Below are positions 24,001 to 33,119 of a stretch of DNA of 64,000 nt, in pieces. The position numbers were made by a program, and so were the translations under genes. The DNA is from Isoetes taiwanensis (Eukaryota > Streptophyta > Lycopodiopsida > Isoetales > Isoetaceae). The notes below the pieces were generated by a model. The model was not told the DNA's origin, ran no database searches, and was given only the letters and a program-made list of their open reading frames with translations. How positions within the stretch are numbered: the first letter of the stretch is position 1; the number at the start of each line of letters is the position of its first letter. The stretch covers positions 4,592,698 through 4,656,697 of the forward strand of contig JAJEKV010000051.1 in assembly GCA_021234155.1 (NCBI GenBank), written 5' to 3'.

Positions 24001-25847
24001 TGTTTATTAGTGATTCAATGTCTGTGGTGTGGATTGCCCTTACAATGATTCTAAGGGATTTAGATATTGGTTGAGATGCGATCTTCTAAAGAATTGGGCT
24101 TACATATCTAATGTACTTTGAAGATATCCTTTATGAGTTATAAACTTGGAACCACAACAAATACTTCTTGTGTAGGTGATGCATATGAGTTAAATAGCTA
24201 GGTGATTCATGCATTTTAGCTACATAACATTTATTATTTTTTTCCTTCCAAATGCCTTCTAATTGCGGTTCTATACGTATGTGTTATGCATTTGTAAGTG
24301 GATTACAAAACTTTGTAGAATAACTATTGCAAAGCATATACTATAAATGTCAAATTGGGTTGTACTCTATGGTTTGATATGCATGTCAAGTTAGCAATGT
24401 TTGGAGGAAGACATGTACGACCTTATGATAATGGTTTAAAATAGAATAAATGTATCTGACAAGTAATGCTATAGTGGTAAAGGAGGATTAGAAGATCTAG
24501 TATGTATCAATAATATATTTAGGCTTTTAAAGGGGAACGTGTATAAGTGTAAGGTGAAAGAATTACAAGTAATGCTATAGTGGTAAAGGAGGATTAGAAG
24601 ATCTAGTATGTATCAATAATATATTTAGGCTTTTAAAGGGGAACGTGTATAAGTGTAAGGTGAAAGAATTACCTTGATAAGGGCTTTCAAGCCAGTCTTG
24701 AATTGTAACACCCCTCGTCCACGACTGTTTGGATCCATTTGTTGGGACAAAGAATATGCGCGCTCATACACTGGGGAGGGGGGAAAACATGCATTAATGT
24801 ATGTTAGTGGCCAAAGGATAGATGGGCAAATGTAGGGCACAAAATGTGAACAGGAGCACTATTACGATGTAAAAAGTACTGCCTACGTACCTACTATTAT
24901 TGCAAGCATCACATGTTCTAAGTACTCTATCTATCTATCTATCCATCCATTCATCACTATTACGATGTAAAAAGTACTCTAAGTACTCTATCTATCTATC
25001 TATCCATCCATTCATCACTATTACGATGTAAAAAGTACTGCCTACGTACCTACTATTATTGCAAGCATCACATGTTCTAAGTACTCTATCTATCTATCCA
25101 TGCATCATGTCTTGTTTGTGAATATCTATCAATCTATATGTGATGTGGAAACGGGACGGGGGGGGGGGCATTCTTGCCAGCTCCTGACCTGCAGAATCCG
25201 AGAGCACCATCGAGGCGCAACCGGATTCTGCAAGTCAGGGGGTTGGCTCTTAGAATGCCTGACCCCTTCTATTTCCACCAGGTTAAGATTATCTTATTCT
25301 ACAGTGGGCAGCCCATTTTGCTATTCTTATCCATAATGATCTCAGATTTTGGAAGAACTCACACCCACTTACCTTGACCTTGACGTATATTTATGTTTGT
25401 GTTAACCAATCTCACCTTTATTTCTTGGAAATCTAAGAAATCTCAAATGAACCTATCAGTCTATCTATACATCTAAGAAATCTCAAATCAATGTATCAGT
25501 CCGGAGACGATTGGCCCTTGGGATGGACTTAAAATAATATCGATCTAATATCTAAACCAGATCAATCTCTCAGGCTAAGAAATCTCAAATCAATGTATTA
25601 ATCTATCTATATAACTATGTATGTATGTGAGCGAGTAAGAGAACATACAGATCCGAGACACAAGGGGACCGAGGGGAGGATACATGAGGACATGGTCTGC
25701 GGCTGCAAGGATATCATTGATGTCGGATTGAAAGAAAGATGGAGGCACAGAGGCAGATCCGGTGCTTTCTTCAGTGCTGCAAACTCTGAGCTCATTGTTG
25801 AGCAGCAACCTGGTAACGAGCTCCTCCCAATTCGCCCTTCCACCCAT
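16238..25847 (-). CDS. CALS: Callose synthase, 5' part (12 exons)
   Basis: Plant 1,3-beta-glucan (callose) synthase, a plasma-membrane enzyme that makes callose from UDP-glucose at cell plates and plasmodesmata. Twelve exons are placed by GT-AG sites, and all splice phases agree: 25847-25649, 24770-24673, 20280-20150, 18041-17957, 17897-17793, 17725-17600, 17482-17393, 17324-17218, 16992-16875, 16780-16658, 16514-16438, 16328-16238. They give 450 open codons, roughly the first quarter of a protein near 1,900 residues. Hallmarks are PYNILPL, NVNNQREHLILLLAN, LIWGEAANLRFLPECLCYIFHN and WRNYDDFNEYFW. The N-terminus (NWEELV, VPPSF, DILAAAD) points to the GSL8/GSL10 group. The membrane and catalytic parts must lie beyond 16238, but no further exon was recognised. 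Confidence 0.9.
18535..18583 (-). mobile_element. LINE-T tail fragment T4
   Basis: An ATTCT-type tail (AGAATAGAATAG on the plus strand) followed by TTTTTTAGCGTCCACGGAG, the last bases of a LINE-T 3' end on the minus strand. The stem-loop is only half present. It lies in intron 3 of the callose synthase gene. Confidence 0.5.
18680..19115 (+). mobile_element. LINE-T RT fragment T5
   Basis: The plus strand matches RT of T1 from the ANYHIIMV block through YCFVDFAKAFDTVPRD to a decayed GYPLSLALFG block. Stops interrupt it and both ends are truncated. It is antisense to, and inside, intron 3 of the callose synthase gene. Confidence 0.75.
19116..20149. other. Intron 3 sequence, no further feature
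   Basis: AT-rich intron sequence. A short TTTG/TCTG simple repeat lies at about 19362-19400. Confidence 0.5.
20150..20280 (-). CDS. CALS: Callose synthase exon 3
   Basis: Encodes DIELLQKFYAFYREEHKVEEL, corresponding to the RD-x-E-x-LWEFYKLYKRRHRV-type helix pair of GSL8/10 proteins. The acceptor is GATGTCTCAG and the donor GTTTAC. It ends in phase 2 (ACA AG), which exon 4 completes. A 4.4-kb intron full of LINE fragments precedes it and a 2.1-kb intron follows. Confidence 0.8.
20637..20690 (+). mobile_element. LINE-T 3' end fragment T6
   Basis: A minimal LINE-T copy: stem-loop CCAT-AGACC, TATT, GGTCT-CC-GTGG (20637-20660), then ACGATAAA and an ATTCA-type tail. It lies in intron 2 of the callose synthase gene. 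The AGACC/GGTCT arms are perfectly paired, unlike T1. Confidence 0.65.
21025..21099. repeat. 75-bp direct repeat, left copy
   Basis: This segment and 21681-21755 are the same length and differ at about five positions. They sit on either side of LINE-T copy T7. They are best read as an unusually long target-site duplication, or as a pre-existing duplication used as the target. Confidence 0.75.
21100..21645 (+). mobile_element. LINE-T copy T7, 3' 0.55 kb
   Basis: Encodes the C-terminal region (KKRKLIASIRMGAHRLHIETGRW, decayed Cys/His cluster at about 21235-21290). A 3' UTR follows, with the AAAACCC..GGGGTTTT stem-loop at about 21517-21543, the terminal stem-loop at 21588-21611 and an ATTCT tail to 21642. 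A 37-nt filler containing 14 A follows before the right 75-bp repeat. It lies in intron 2 of the callose synthase gene. Confidence 0.8.
21681..21755. repeat. 75-bp direct repeat, right copy
   Basis: Matches 21025-21099 end to end with about five substitutions. The inner end is separated from the LINE tail by an A-rich filler. Confidence 0.75.
21872..23174 (-). mobile_element. L1-like LINE insertion with 5' inversion
   Basis: A complete insertion event in intron 2 of the callose synthase gene. The 14-bp target-site duplication ATGTAGAAATTGTT is at 21872-21885 and 23161-23174. The minus-strand element carries a poly(A) tail (T18 on the plus strand, 21884-21901), a 3' UTR, a zf-RVT-like motif (CPLC..ETIEHCFFLC, about 22390-22330) and upstream RT C-terminal sequence to about 23020. 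From about 23019 to 23160 the homologous 5' part lies in the opposite orientation (ISKFIWRLLLGKDDSP on the plus strand). This is the pattern produced by twin priming. It is heavily 5'-truncated and non-autonomous. Confidence 0.85.
23175..24458. other. Intron 2 sequence, no feature seen
   Basis: AT-rich sequence between the L1-like insertion and the tandem duplication beside exon 2. No element or exon is recognised. Confidence 0.5.
24459..24672. repeat. 106-bp tandem duplication beside exon 2
   Basis: Two nearly identical 106-bp units lie at 24459-24564 and 24565-24670. The unit includes the intronic side of the exon 2 donor (AATTAC on the plus strand, GTAATT on the minus). A decoy copy of the donor sequence therefore sits one unit downstream in the transcript. 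The near identity suggests a recent event. Confidence 0.85.
24673..24770 (-). CDS. CALS: Callose synthase exon 2
   Basis: Preceded by the acceptor CCCTCCCCAG and followed by the donor GTAATTC. It encodes ERAYSLSQQMDPNSRGRGV and LQFKTGLKALIK, the conserved Vta1-like N-terminal segment (DPNSxGRGVLQFKTGL). The intron just downstream begins inside a 106-bp tandem duplication that also duplicates the donor sequence. Confidence 0.9.
24857..25107. repeat. Three-unit tandem repeat in intron 1
   Basis: Units start at 24857, 24955 and 25016 with CACTATTACGATG and end in CTAT/CCAT microsatellite. The middle unit lacks about 37 bp that the outer two share. Confidence 0.8.
25184..25238. repeat. 17-bp inverted repeat, 21-nt loop
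   Basis: The arms CTGACCTGCAGAATCCG and CGGATTCTGCAAGTCAG pair with one mismatch. It follows a G-rich run in intron 1. No known element boundary is recognised. Confidence 0.6.
25649..25847 (-). CDS. CALS: Callose synthase exon 1
   Basis: The start ATG at 25847-25845 opens the frame that gives NWEELV, VPPSFFQ and DILAAAD, matching the N-terminus of GSL8/GSL10-type enzymes. An upstream ATG at 25879 is in another frame. The donor is GTATGT directly after 25649. The split codon joins exon 2 to give SRILYERAYSL, which matches the family. A minus-strand ATATAAAT lies only about 35 nt before the ATG, so the core promoter is uncertain. Confidence 0.85.
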
Positions 25848-26473
25848 CTCCTTATCGCTCCCAAATCTGTGCCTCCCATTTATATCCCTGTTGCCGTTGA
25901 CATTGTCCCATTACCCTTCCCTTTTTTTTATCCCGACGTGCTAACCCGGACTTGCCCTTTTTTTTTTCCTGCTCCTCCAGAACCTTCCTTCGCCCTAACA
26001 GAGTCTTGCTTAAACCACATCTTCAATCAATGTATGAGCAGAGCAGCCCAACCACCAGATCGTCGTTTTTTAGATGGAAGAAGTAATTTTCATCAGCTGA
26101 AGATTTGGGCCACCTGCTCGCTTGGCGGCCCCATGAAACTTCGACGCTATGGCTATGAAACTTCGATGCTATGGGTATTCACATCGCTATGGCTAAGGCC
26201 CTTTTTCCATCACGTCTTAAATTTAGCTGATTATTATTGGGCCATAGTTTGACACCATAGTTTTCCCACGGCAACTTTTCAAACATGTCCTAAATGGATG
26301 CCGTACAACTCAAAATGTCTTATTTTCTTTCAGAGGTCAAGTTTGCCACAATTCAAGGCTGTCGCAAAATAGAGTAAAAGTAGAAGCATTTGAATCGAAA
26401 GATCATCGAACTACTGGCAGGTCGAAAGGTTTTTGAAGCAGCTTCGGATTTCTTCAGTAGATTCGGATTTCAG

Positions 26474-26556
26474 CAGATTCGGATTCCCCATCAGAGGATT
26501 TGGATTCAGCAGCTTCGCAGATTCGGGTTCCCCATTAGAGGATTCGGATTCAACAA
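26474..26556 (+). repeat. Two-copy tandem repeat (44-bp period)
   Basis: A 39-bp block beginning CAGATTCGGATTCCCCAT repeats after 44 bp, within a wider stretch rich in AGATTCGG words. Frames reading through it are repeat-encoded and probably not a gene. Confidence 0.6.
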
Positions 26557-26875
26557 TTTGGGTTATTCAGATTCAACTTTTGAAGCAGCCTGTGGTTCGA
26601 TTCGGTTTTTTGAAGCATCCTGCTTTTCAGATTCGGCATTTCCCAATGGAGATTTGAGGTCAATTTACTTATGTGCAGTTAATTTTGGTTGCTACTTTTA
26701 AATTCTGTTTTGGCGGGGTCGAGATGGTGTGGGAAACTACAGGGTTTCGAAATTGCATAGGAAGACCTATTGTGAAGCACGGAAGCTGCTCCAAATCGGG
26801 TCTCAAGCACGGATATACTCGAGATAGGGTTCGATTCTGATCTGTCAAATTGTTTTTGAAGAACAAGGGCCAGTG

Positions 26876-28197
26876 ATGAGCTCACAGGGTAAGGTATGGA
26901 TCCGGCATTTCAAATTTCCTTAAAACTAACTTTTTGTTCTTGGCAATCTGCAGTATGGGCAATCAATCTGAAGGCCGATTTGAAGTAAGAATAGTTGTCC
27001 TTCACAATGTCAAGGATGCCAATGGCGAATGGCTTGACTTTGTTGTTTCTGTTGGCTGCTAGATTACCCTCCGTTCTAGATCCACAGGTACTCATGCAGT
27101 GAAAAGAGCCAGAGTAAAGAATGTAAATGCCCACTGGAAAGCCCATGTAAAAGGAATTGTATTTGGTTCAGGAAGCACTAAGGTAAAGGAGGTCATTGTG
27201 GAGCATGGCTACGCTAACTCTGATTTGACCAACAAAAAAATTTCTGGAAGCCCGGATCTTGACGCCAACACCATTTGTTCTTCGGATTACACTGACAAAG
27301 TTTCTGGCTGCCGCATTACTAGTGTGCTTGAAGTGTATCACAAGCTTGGTCAATTGATTTTTCAGGATTCTGCATCCACTTTGAGAGCCCGAGGTATTTT
27401 CTTTCACAAGTATCATTGATCGGTCTCTCATGCAAGTATTGGTAAGTTGGCCGAGATTGGAGAGCCAGATTTGAAGCAAATTGCTGATTTTTACGACAGG
27501 AGTCTTGTAACATCATATCAAGAATGTATTGGAGATGAATTCTTTAGAACACAGATAGAAAGAGGTGGGGTAAGATGTGCATTCAAAGTATTTCTATCAA
27601 TTGCTGCCTTTGCTTTCTTTTTCAAGCACGAGAAGATTAGTGTGGCATCAGTAACATACACGGTCAGCACTCTCATCTGAAGCATTAGACTTGCTGCTCC
27701 CAAGTAATAAGAAAAGTAGGCAACATGAAAGTGGAGGGCAACTAACTGAAACCTCAGTTGCATACGGTATATTGCTTGATTCACTTTAGTCTCTGATTAA
27801 GTCTAAAATCTTTGGCACATGCTACTGCACGTACAGAATCACCAAGCAGATATTGTATGCAAATTACTTTGTGGAGAGAAGAAGATGCATTAAAGAACGA
27901 GATCATTGAGAATGGAAGGCAGTGGAAGATCATTCGGCCACTTCAAATTCAATGGAGCCCTCACGAGCTTGTACGGGTATGGATGACATAACTTTTAATG
28001 TGGAGGAAGATTGGACATTATTCGAGTGCAGGAAACTAGTAGAGTCATTTTGCTATTATGGTGATTTTCAATTCTATTTGGATGGTAAAAAAGTTGGCTT
28101 CCGTCGTGAATATGTCATGCAATGCAAGATCTGCAAGCTCCCGAGCACTCAAAGCATTGTAATCTTGGATAATGATAAAGTAGGTGGTTGTTCATGA
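26876..28197 (+). CDS. Possible multi-exon gene, unidentified
   Basis: Three very small exons join in frame with good splice sites: 26876-26888 (ATG, donor GTAAGG), 26954-26984 (acceptor CTGCAG, donor GTAAGA) and 27063-27087 (acceptor GCTGCTAG, donor GTAC). They encode MSSQVWAINLKADLKLPSV and DPQ. Further likely coding stretches are about 27365-27392 (acceptor TTTTTCAG), about 27440-27560 (EIGEPDLKQIADFYDR), about 27687-27770 (EALDLLLPSNKKSRQ), about 27832-27970 (WREEDALKNEIIENGRQW, faintly Myb/SANT-like) and 27922-28197. The exon chain after the third exon is unresolved, and some frames overlap. I do not recognise the protein. It could be a decayed gene. Confidence 0.35.
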
Positions 28198-28312
28198 TAA
28201 TGTGATGTAATTTCTGTCACTAAAGTGTAGCAAAAAAAAAAAGGTTGGGAATACTGGTTGAAATCGGAATCAAATCCTGATACTTTAAAATGCATGTCAA
28301 CAAGTTCTGTTA

Positions 28313-28657
28313 AAGTTATATCAGCAAGTTTCCTTCAATATTTTAGCAACTTTTCAACATGAATTTAGTCACCAAGTTTTCTGATTGCTTGTTCTATGTT
28401 TCACTTGCTTGTTTGTATCTAGACAACCATGATTCCAGTAAACTGAAGATAAGAATAAGTTCTAAGTTTCATATGTTCTAAGTTTATGATTCATGAATAT
28501 TCTACAAACTGATACTGATTCTGAATTGTATGTAATAAACAAGTTTTACTAAATATCTTAAATACTAAACAAGTCTTACATGATTCAAGTTTGTTATTGT
28601 AAATACTTGTGCTAAATTCAAGTTGCATGACTGTTATATCAGTTGCAAATTAAATAC
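28313..28657. repeat. Copia flanking segment X, copy 1
   Basis: About 340 bp nearly identical to 38371-38706, same orientation. The last ~90 bp is one unit of the minisatellite that also flanks the solo LTR at 42845. It ends in AATAC, the 5-bp target-site duplication of the Copia insertion. It includes AGTTGCAAATTAAATAC (28641-28657), the unoccupied version of the site where the TIR element at 38707 inserted. Confidence 0.85.
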
Positions 28658-29071
28658 TAATAAGAAATTGAAAAAGGGCTCCTTCCGTGGCTGCTTCGAC
28701 AGCCCAAGCTTCTCCGTTAATTGTCTCTCTTGCTGCAAACACCCAGGTTGTGTTTAACAGCTTACTGCAATCACCTAGTCAAGCAGTCTCCTGCAAATAC
28801 ACACAGCGGGTAAAATGGAAGATCCGGGTTGTGTTCTTCCAAGCTGCAGATCATGTGTTCGCCTGCTCTTCCTGTGCTAAGCAACCGGCCGCTCCAAATA
28901 ACGATCCAACCTCCTTATTTTTAGTCACAATTCGGCTCCTACCTGTCTGTTGGTCTGCATCGAATCCGATCTCTCCCTTTATTGCGTTCACCTGAACCGC
29001 CACTTTGAAAAGCGCGTGTGTGTGGCGCTACCATGCCATGACACATCAATGTACAGGCTGTAATTCCATCA
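28658..29071 (-). repeat. Copia 3' LTR
   Basis: 414 bp, almost the same as the solo LTR at 42432-42844. On the plus strand it should read TG..CA; the first dinucleotide here is TA, one substitution from TG. It abuts the purine tract on the internal side and AATAC on the outer side. Confidence 0.9.
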
Positions 29072-29085
29072 TTATCCCCCTCAGC
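29072..29085 (-). promoter_or_regulatory. Copia polypurine tract
   Basis: The minus strand reads GCTGAGGGGGATAA directly before the LTR start TGATGG. This is the usual place for the plus-strand DNA primer. Confidence 0.75.
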
Positions 29086-31649
29086 CTGTACAACTCATAA
29101 TTCCTACTTGTTCTTTTGCAACATGAAGTTTTGGTTCAGTAAGAACCTTAGTCAACATATATGCCTGCTGTAATGTAGTAGGAATGTATTCTACATTTAT
29201 TTCACCCCTTTCTACTTCATCTCGAATGAAATGGTGATGAACCTCGATGTGCTTAGTTCGCGAATGACAAACTGGATTTTTGCTCATCGCTATCCCGCTT
29301 TTGTTGTCACAATAAATTGTTGTTGTACCCGTGCACGACTTCCCTAATTCCTTGAGCATCCTTCGCAACCAAATGATCTCCAATGCCACCAAAGACACTG
29401 CCATATATTCTGCTTCTGCACTGGATTTTGCAACGCACTCTTGTTTTTTACTGACCCATGATATTGCAGTACCTCCAAACTTACAAAGATACCCAGAAGT
29501 GGACTTTCTATCATCAGTGTCTCCTCCCAGTCTGCATCTGCATATCCAACTAGATTATCTTCTATGCCCCTTTCAAAACATAACTCATGAGTTGAGGTAC
29601 CCTTTAGATACCTGAGGACCCTTTTTGCGGCTATCCAGTGCTCCCTTCCTGGTTTATTTAAAAACCTGCTGAGAAGATTAACAGCATAAGTAATATCTGG
29701 CCTTGTGCTGTTTGCAATATACAACAGGCTGCCAACTCGTGACCTATAGGGTCTACCTTTCATCTCTTCCTCCTCTTCAGGTGTTTGTGGACACATTTTT
29801 CCCGACAATTTTACTCCTGGCGCCAATGGTGTCCTCGCCACATTGCAATCAAGCATTCTGAACTTGACTAGCATTTTCTTGATATATTGTTCTTGAGTGA
29901 GGTACAACACACCACGTGCCCTATCTCTTCTTACTTCCATTCCCAATAGTTTTTGAAGATCTCCAAGATCAGTCATTTGAAACCGGCTTCTCAATAATAG
30001 TTTACATTTGTCCAACAAGGCTTTATCATTACTGGCTATGACACAATCATCGACATATAAAGCCATCATCAGGCATTTATCTCCTTCCCTTTTCATGTAA
30101 AGATTATCTTCTGTTTTTAATTTAATGAATCCACTGTCAATCAAAAACTTGTTCATGCATAAGTACCATTGTCTAGATGCCTGCCTCAATCCATAAATAG
30201 CCTTTTTTAATTTGCACAACATATTACTACCCTGCTCGTATCCATGAGGCTGCTCCATATAGATTTTTTCTTCCAAGTCTCCATTCAAGAATGCAGTCTT
30301 GACATCCATATGATCCAATTCCATGTCATTTTATACTGCAATGGCTATGAGTGCTCTCAAACTAGTCATCTTAATGATGGGTGAGAATGTGTCCTTAAAA
30401 TCTACTCCTTCTAGCTGTGTATATCCCTTGGCAACCAAGCGAGCCTTGTACCTCTCGACAGACCCATCCGCCTTTCTTTAATCTTAAAAATCCACTTACT
30501 ACCGACAACATTCTTGCCATTTGGTCTCGGCACCAAATCATAGGTTCCAGTTTGTTTGAATGAATCTAATTCATTCCTCATTGCTTCTTTCCACATGCCT
30601 GCATCTGGCCTTGTTACTGCTTCTTCCACAGTTTCTGATTCTAAAGTACAAGACAAGATCTTAGGCTTTCGAGGTCTTGTTGTCTTACCACTTTCTTTTC
30701 TGCCAAATCCTTCTGTGTCAAACGGAAGCTGAGATTTGAGACGTTCAACTTCACTGCGACGAGTCCTGCTTGTACTCCCCCTGGTTTCTTCAATTACAGC
30801 TTCACCACTCTCCTCCTCCTGGTGTCCAGTTTTCGGTGCACTATTAGCCTCTAAGACTTCATGCACCTCCTCTGGCTCTAAGACTTCATGCACCTCCTTT
30901 GGCTCAGTATGCAGTGCACTATCAGTTTCTGCGACTTCATGCACCACATCTGGTTCTGTGTCCTCTTGCTCACTTGTATCCTCAATTTCATCATCTTCAA
31001 GCTCAATCTCATCTTCCATGGGTAAACTTATTGTCTCCCTAAAATTGTGCATTGCTTCTTCATTTACCCCTGAATCATTTTCCAAATATTCTATTGGCAC
31101 CCATTCTGTCATCTCCGATTTGCTAAGCAGCTTCCTATCTTTGTATAGTATGTTTTTGTTAAATATCACATCTCTGCTAACATGTATTTTGTGAGTGTTT
31201 GGATCATATAACCTGTAACCATTCGTTTCTTCGTCGTAGCCAACCAAAAAAGTACATATGCTTCTATCATCCAACTTCCTCCTGAGTTCTTCGGGAACCA
31301 ACATATAGGCTAGACACCCATACACTCTAAAGCGCTTCACATATTGTCTTTGTCCAGTCCAAACCTGTTCTGGTACTGCCTCCTTTACTGCAACACTAGG
31401 CAACCTGTTCTGAATGTGACAAGCGGCCGCCACTGCTTCTACCCATAAGCTGTTGGGTAGGCCCGCATGCTTAAGCATGGACCTTGCTGCATTCATGACG
31501 GTGCGATTCTTTCGTTCTGCTACACCATTTTGCTGTGGCGTATACCGACATGTATACTGTCTTCTAATCCCATGCTCCTGATAAAACTTGCAAAATTCAC
31601 CCGATCTATATTCTCCTCCAAGATCAGATCTCAAGCATTTAACCTTCAA
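29081..31649 (-). pseudogene. Copia pol: integrase, RT, RNase H (disrupted)
   Basis: The frame at 31649-30411 continues the integrase core (RSDLGGEY, QNGVAERKNRT with the catalytic Glu) and its C-terminal domain, then an acidic linker and the start of RT. The frame at 30324-29344 is RT (MDVKTAFLNGDLEE, AIYGLRQASRQW, LYVDD catalytic motif, SRPDITYAV). The frame at 29404-29081 is RNase H (CDNKSGIAMSKNP, HIEVHHHFIRDEV). Breaks at about 30400-30330 and about 29470-29400, plus the LINE insertion, disable it. The encoded enzymes would make and integrate the cDNA. Confidence 0.9.
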
Positions 31650-31864
31650 TGATGTAACCCCTTGTCTATTTCATCCAGGCGCTCACACTGGCGCTTAGGG
31701 TTTCAGCCCTGCTCTTTTGCTCATAACTCGGGATTTCGGTGTCAGATTCAGACGTTCTTGGGCTCGTTGGAAAGCTTATCGAACGCGCTTTCCGTCGGTG
31801 TATGACTTGTATGGTGTTTTCTCTGTTTTAGCCGCCGGAATCCACCTGACAGTCCCGGCCCTCT

Positions 31865-32980
31865 ATGGCCACCTCTGACAGCATGCATGCGTTGAAGAAA
31901 AGAGCCCGCAATTTGGACACCTCGTCCCCATCAGAGCAGGTATCTCAGGCTGAGGCAATCGGGGTTGTACAGAACAGGCGATTCCCTCCGTGCTAAGTCG
32001 GCAAGCTTGAGGCATCACGACCCATCTCGCTAGAGGCTGCGCTCAAGAAGCGCCTTCTCCAACGTAAGGAGCCAATTTCCCTTGTGGAAGTTCGGCTTGG
32101 GGATTATGATTGCAGGGGAGCCCAAAAGGCCGAGGACCGATAAGAGGGGAGATACAAGCAACAACGCAGCTAGTCACGGAGATGGGGCACCGCTTGGATA
32201 AGGTCCACCAAAGCCAGTGGATGGAAGACATGGCGCAAGCACGGGTTTACATGAAGGGGTTGCTCCAGCAGATTGTACAAGTCACAAGCATGGCTGGTCG
32301 GATAGATGCTAAGGAAAAGGATGTGGAAGCGGTGCGGGCAGGCTCCAATTCCTTGATGAAGCAAAGGCGCATTGCGCAGAGATGTCGAAGATGCTCACAT
32401 ATAGAGAACCATATGGCCCACTTACGTTAAGAAGAGATGCAGGACCTCAAATGGAGGTGCAACGAACCGAGTGCACCACAATCATCTGCACCAGCACCCC
32501 CATACCGAGGCCGAGGTGGCTCAGTGGAATCAAAGCGGTACTACCGCGGAGGGAGCAAGACATCCGTGCACGCCTCAACCTTATTGTCTTGGGGATTGCC
32601 GGAGGAGCAAGGCGAGGATTTGCTGTGTAAGCTTACCACCCCGGTACTTGCAAAGCTCCAATTACGATTTGGTTATCAAGAGTCCAATCAGATCGGAGGA
32701 CCGAGCATGAGACCCTCGGCTAGTTAAGTTTGCGCCTTGGATTGGGAGGCAAAATCTTTGTTGTTGCAACGCACTGGCCGCTTGAAAGGTACGCCCATAT
32801 ACCGGATGTGGATCTCACGCCACCGCAACAACGGGAAAGAAGCCAAGAGTTGGTCAAGATAAGAGAGATTCAAAGCCGGAGGGGTCTGCTGGTTTGGTTA
32901 ATGGCAAGATGAAGGTATATGTGCCTCCTCGCCGACAGCTTCGAGGCAAAGACTCCCACGAAGCAAATGCGCTCAGGGGC
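31865..32980 (+). pseudogene. LINE-T ORF1, disrupted (T8)
   Basis: Starts at ATG 31865 (MATSDSMHALKKRARNLD). A helical, coiled-coil-like segment follows (about 32150-32400), then an NLIVLG / LPEEQGED block typical of LINE ORF1 RNA-binding regions (about 32575-32620), and a C-terminal block THWPLERYAHIPDVDLTPPQ (about 32770-32830) and VNGKMKVYVPPRR (about 32893-32935). Several frame changes and stops are present. ORF1 proteins coat element RNA; the assignment rests on position and these motifs. Confidence 0.65.
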
Positions 32981-33119
32981 GTGAGCCGGGGAGAGGGCGG
33001 ATTGAGGCCTTCCACAACCGCAAAGACATCCATCGGGTCCCGTGAGCAGGCTGCCCGAAAGTTATTCCAACTACAGCAGCCTCCTCGCACTCGATGGGAT
33101 CCACGTACCGCAAATCGGA

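Noticed and set aside
25617-26252. 211-codon plus-strand frame
   Set aside because: It is antisense to callose synthase exon 1, which has family motifs and correct splice phases.
26390-26701. 103-codon plus-strand frame rich in Phe/Gly
   Set aside because: It is generated by the AGATTCGG tandem repeats, with no conserved domain.
30736-31194. 152-codon Ser-rich plus-strand frame
   Set aside because: Shadow of the acidic linker in Copia pol on the other strand.
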